Source: Sulfurimonas sp. | GTDB lineage: Bacteria; Campylobacterota; Campylobacteria; Campylobacterales; Sulfurimonadaceae | Assembly: GCA_022712845.1 (NCBI GenBank) | Contig: JAFLJV010000068.1 | Location: 1 to 7,911, forward strand | Length of the DNA: 7,911 nt | Direction: 5' to 3' | Part shown: positions 5,991 to 7,911 of the stretch, piece by piece | Layout: every line of letters starts with the position of its first letter | Numbering within the stretch: the first letter of the stretch is position 1 | Notes under the pieces: generated by a model | What the model saw: the letters and a program-made list of their open reading frames with translations, nothing else | Told to the model about the DNA's origin: nothing | Database searches by the model: none | Program-made: the position numbers and the translations under genes

Positions 5991-7802
5991 TTATACCAAC
6001 TCGCCTTGTCCAGATTCATTAGGTTCTTCATCCTCTTCAACAGGCTGTTTTGGACAACGAGATACATTCGCCACTTCAGCACCTTTTACTATATAAACAC
6101 CACTTGTATTTCTGCTTGATTTTGAAATTGTTTGCATATCAACTCTAATCATTTTTCCAGCTTTTGTAAGTGCCATCATATCCATAGACTCGTCAACCAT
6201 TAAACAACCTACTACATTTTTACCAGTTTTTGAAGTCATCTTCATAGCAATTACACCAGAGCCACCACGATTAGTAAGTCTATACTCTCCAGCTTCAGTT
6301 CTTTTACCAATACCTTTTTCACTTACAACTAAAATCTCTTCCTCATCACTAGAAATGATGTTAGCATCAACTACTTCATCAGAATCATGTTTAAACTTAA
6401 TACCTCTAACACCTCTAGTATTTCTACCTTGGTCACGAGTTTTTTCTATCTCAAATTTAATACATTGAGATAATTTAGTTACAATAAATAGATATTTAAT
6501 AGATTTATTTGCAATTTTTGCAGTGATGATAGAATCATCATCATCAAGGTTAATAGCTTTAACACCATTACTTCTAATATTAGAAAATTCACTTAAGTTA
6601 GTTCTTTTTACAACACCTTTTTTCGTAAAAAATACTAAAGATTTATCTTCACTAAAGTCTGTTGTTGGGTTGATTGATTGAATCTGTTCACCTGCAACAA
6701 GATTTAGAAGATTTACAACTGCTTTACCTTTAGCGATTCTACTACCTTCTGGAATGCGATAAACTTTTAACCAGTGAAGTTGTCCACGATCAGTTACAAA
6801 AAGAAGAGTATCGTGAGTGTTACAAGTAAAGAATCTCTCTATAAAGTCATCTTCATAAGTAGTAACAGCCGTTTTACCTTTACCACCTCTTTTTTGTTTT
6901 TCATAAGACGCAAGAGGAACTCTTTTTATATAACCTCTATGAGTAATAGTTACAACCATTGGCTCATTTGGAATTAGATCTTCGATATCGATGTCATCAT
7001 AATCATCTTCTACCTCTGTTCTTCTCTCATTCCCACCATAAGTTGCCATAACTTCATCAAACTCTTTATTAATGATTCCATGTAAAACATCTTCACTTTT
7101 TAAAATTGATTCTAGATATTCAATAAGTGTTACTAATTCAGCTAATTCTTCTTCAATCTTTTTAATTTGTAAACCAGTAAGTCTTCCAAGTCTCATAGCA
7201 ACAATACTTGTAGCTTGAATTTCAGAAAAATCATACTCAGAAATTAGATTGTTTTTAGCATCTTCTTCATCTTCTGAAGCACGAATAGTTTTAATAACTT
7301 TATCAATTATATCTATCGCTTTTCTAAGACCCTCTAAGATATGTGCTCTAGATTTTGCTTTTTCAAGATCAAAAATTGTACGACGAATAATAATAGTTTT
7401 ACGGTGATTGATAAAGTGCTTTAAGATATCTATAATTCCAAAGATTCTAGGTTCTTGGTTTAATATAGATAGCATGATGATACCAAAAGTAGTTTGCATA
7501 CTCGTTTGTTTAAAAAGATTATTTAGAACTATCTCACTCATAGCGTCTCTTTTTAGCTCGATTACAACTCTCATACCATCACGGTCAGATTCATCACGAA
7601 TTTCTGAAACACCATCTATCATTTTGTCTTTTACTAAGTTTGCAATATTTTCAACAAGACGAGATTTATTTACTTGATAAGGAAGTTCATCAATTACAAT
7701 AACTTCTTTTTTTACTTTTTGCTCTATATGAGTTTTAGCACGAACTTTAATACGACCACGACCACACTCATAAGCGTCAGTTATCCCTTTTTTACCAAAG
7801 AT
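5991..7802 (-). CDS. gyrA: DNA gyrase subunit A, N-terminal part missing
   Basis: GyrA is the DNA-cleaving and DNA-wrapping subunit of gyrase. About 603 codons are present. The frame starts inside the tower domain (IFGKKGITDAYECGRGR, equivalent to about residue 220 of E. coli GyrA) and runs through LPYQVNKSRLVENIANLVKDK, the DESDRDGMR segment and the long helices of the dimer gate to the beta-pinwheel C-terminal domain. Counting from the internal Met at 7622, the GyrA box is QKRGGKG (243-249; usual form QRRGGKG). Later pinwheel blades show repeated Gly-Val turns, such as NTRGVRG and NTSGVYIV. The tail is acidic (PVEEDEEPNESGQ). The winged-helix domain with the catalytic Tyr and the quinolone-resistance region is absent. 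The frame ceases to resemble GyrA at about 7803 and meets an in-frame TAG at 7820-7818. The 3' end and stop are intact, 44 nt before flgP. Confidence 0.95.
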   Translation of the reverse strand: MFGKKGITDAYECGRGRIKVRAKTHIEQKVKKEVIVIDELPYQVNKSRLVENIANLVKDKMIDGVSEIRDESDRDGMRVVIELKRDAMSEIVLNNLFKQTSMQTTFGIIMLSILNQEPRIFGIIDILKHFINHRKTIIIRRTIFDLEKAKSRAHILEGLRKAIDIIDKVIKTIRASEDEEDAKNNLISEYDFSEIQATSIVAMRLGRLTGLQIKKIEEELAELVTLIEYLESILKSEDVLHGIINKEFDEVMATYGGNERRTEVEDDYDDIDIEDLIPNEPMVVTITHRGYIKRVPLASYEKQKRGGKGKTAVTTYEDDFIERFFTCNTHDTLLFVTDRGQLHWLKVYRIPEGSRIAKGKAVVNLLNLVAGEQIQSINPTTDFSEDKSLVFFTKKGVVKRTNLSEFSNIRSNGVKAINLDDDDSIITAKIANKSIKYLFIVTKLSQCIKFEIEKTRDQGRNTRGVRGIKFKHDSDEVVDANIISSDEEEILVVSEKGIGKRTEAGEYRLTNRGGSGVIAMKMTSKTGKNVVGCLMVDESMDMMALTKAGKMIRVDMQTISKSSRNTSGVYIVKGAEVANVSRCPKQPVEEDEEPNESGQGELV

Positions 7803-7812
7803 TGCCCAACTC
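7797..7812. other. Sequence junction between gyrA (minus) and mqnC (plus)
   Basis: Reading gyrA upstream, the last GyrA-like residues are Ile-Phe-Gly (7802-7794). The next codons give Ala-Trp-Ser-Glu-Arg and then a TAG at 7820-7818, where family members continue with a Thr-Gly-Gly-type segment. Starting at about 7801 on the plus strand a different protein, MqnC, is readable without interruption to the window edge. The switch is confined to about a dozen bases, with no insertion sequence or target-site repeat visible around it. Confidence 0.85.
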
Positions 7813-7911
7813 TCTCTCTATTTTGGTGCCAATGATTTCGGTTCGACTATGATTGAAGAGAATGTTGTTGCTGCGGCCGGCATTAATTTCAGACTCTCAG
7901 AAGAAGAAATC
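7801..7911 (+). CDS. mqnC: Dehypoxanthine futalosine cyclase MqnC, internal fragment
   Basis: MqnC is the radical SAM enzyme that cyclises dehypoxanthine futalosine in the futalosine route to menaquinone, used by Campylobacterota. The 37 codons read IAQLSLYFGANDFGSTMIEE followed by NVVAAAGINFRLSEEEI. The FGANDFGSTM-x-EENVV-x-AAG core is characteristic of MqnC; the related MqnE and CofH proteins have FGADDL-type sequences here. The segment belongs to the C-terminal part of the barrel and lacks the radical SAM cysteine motif, which would lie upstream but is replaced by gyrA. It runs off the right edge in frame. By my count about 42% of its bases are G or C, including a GCGGCCGG stretch, richer than its neighbours. 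A different source genome for this end is possible. Family identification is strong for so short a piece. Confidence 0.8.
   Translation, partial: MAQLSLYFGANDFGSTMIEENVVAAAGINFRLSEEEI

Noticed and set aside
6774..7677. Plus-strand open frames opposite gyrA
   Set aside because: They lie within conserved GyrA coding sequence and have no domain resemblance.
7809..7820. A short (CT)5 run next to the gyrA/mqnC junction, considered as a repeat that caused recombination
   Set aside because: It encodes the expected Leu-Ser-Leu-Tyr of MqnC and has no partner copy on the gyrA side.

Overview
The window reads as a piece of a Campylobacterota (epsilonproteobacterial) chromosome. It is AT-rich, and the order gyrA - flgP - flgQ-like - flgR - asd matches the arrangement I recall from Campylobacter jejuni. 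The additions of yqhA, hemE and a COG0731-type radical SAM gene suggest a Sulfurimonas/Arcobacter-type relative rather than Campylobacter itself; this placement is from memory and unverified.

Layout: positions 1-203 hold no convincing gene, but contain a perfect 14-bp inverted repeat (108-121 / 138-151). From 204 to about 7802 every gene lies on the minus strand, so transcription runs from high to low coordinates: gyrA (5' part missing), flgP homologue, FlgQ-like small exported protein, flgR, asd, yqhA-family membrane protein, hemE and a radical SAM protein. Gaps are 3 to 58 nt and one pair overlaps by 52 nt, so all eight could be read as one operon. The last ~110 bases (about 7801-7911) are different: they encode, on the plus strand, an internal piece of the menaquinone enzyme MqnC, butted against gyrA in the opposite orientation.

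How the genes fit together: flgP, the FlgQ-like gene and flgR form a flagellar block (outer-membrane-associated basal-disk proteins plus the sigma-54 activator of rod/hook genes). The rest is housekeeping: DNA gyrase subunit A, aspartate-semialdehyde dehydrogenase (lysine/DAP/threonine/methionine branch) and uroporphyrinogen decarboxylase (haem). Two products, the YqhA-family protein and the radical SAM protein, have no settled function.

Points most worth attention: (1) the abrupt gyrA/mqnC junction near 7800, most simply a chimeric contig end but possibly a real rearrangement; (2) FlgR ends right after its AAA+ domain with no DNA-binding domain, as in Helicobacter pylori FlgR, and has GAFTDA instead of GAFTGA; (3) the FlgP homologue has no lipobox, a long helical segment and an A9 tract that could slip. 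I did not see a clearly new multi-gene system.
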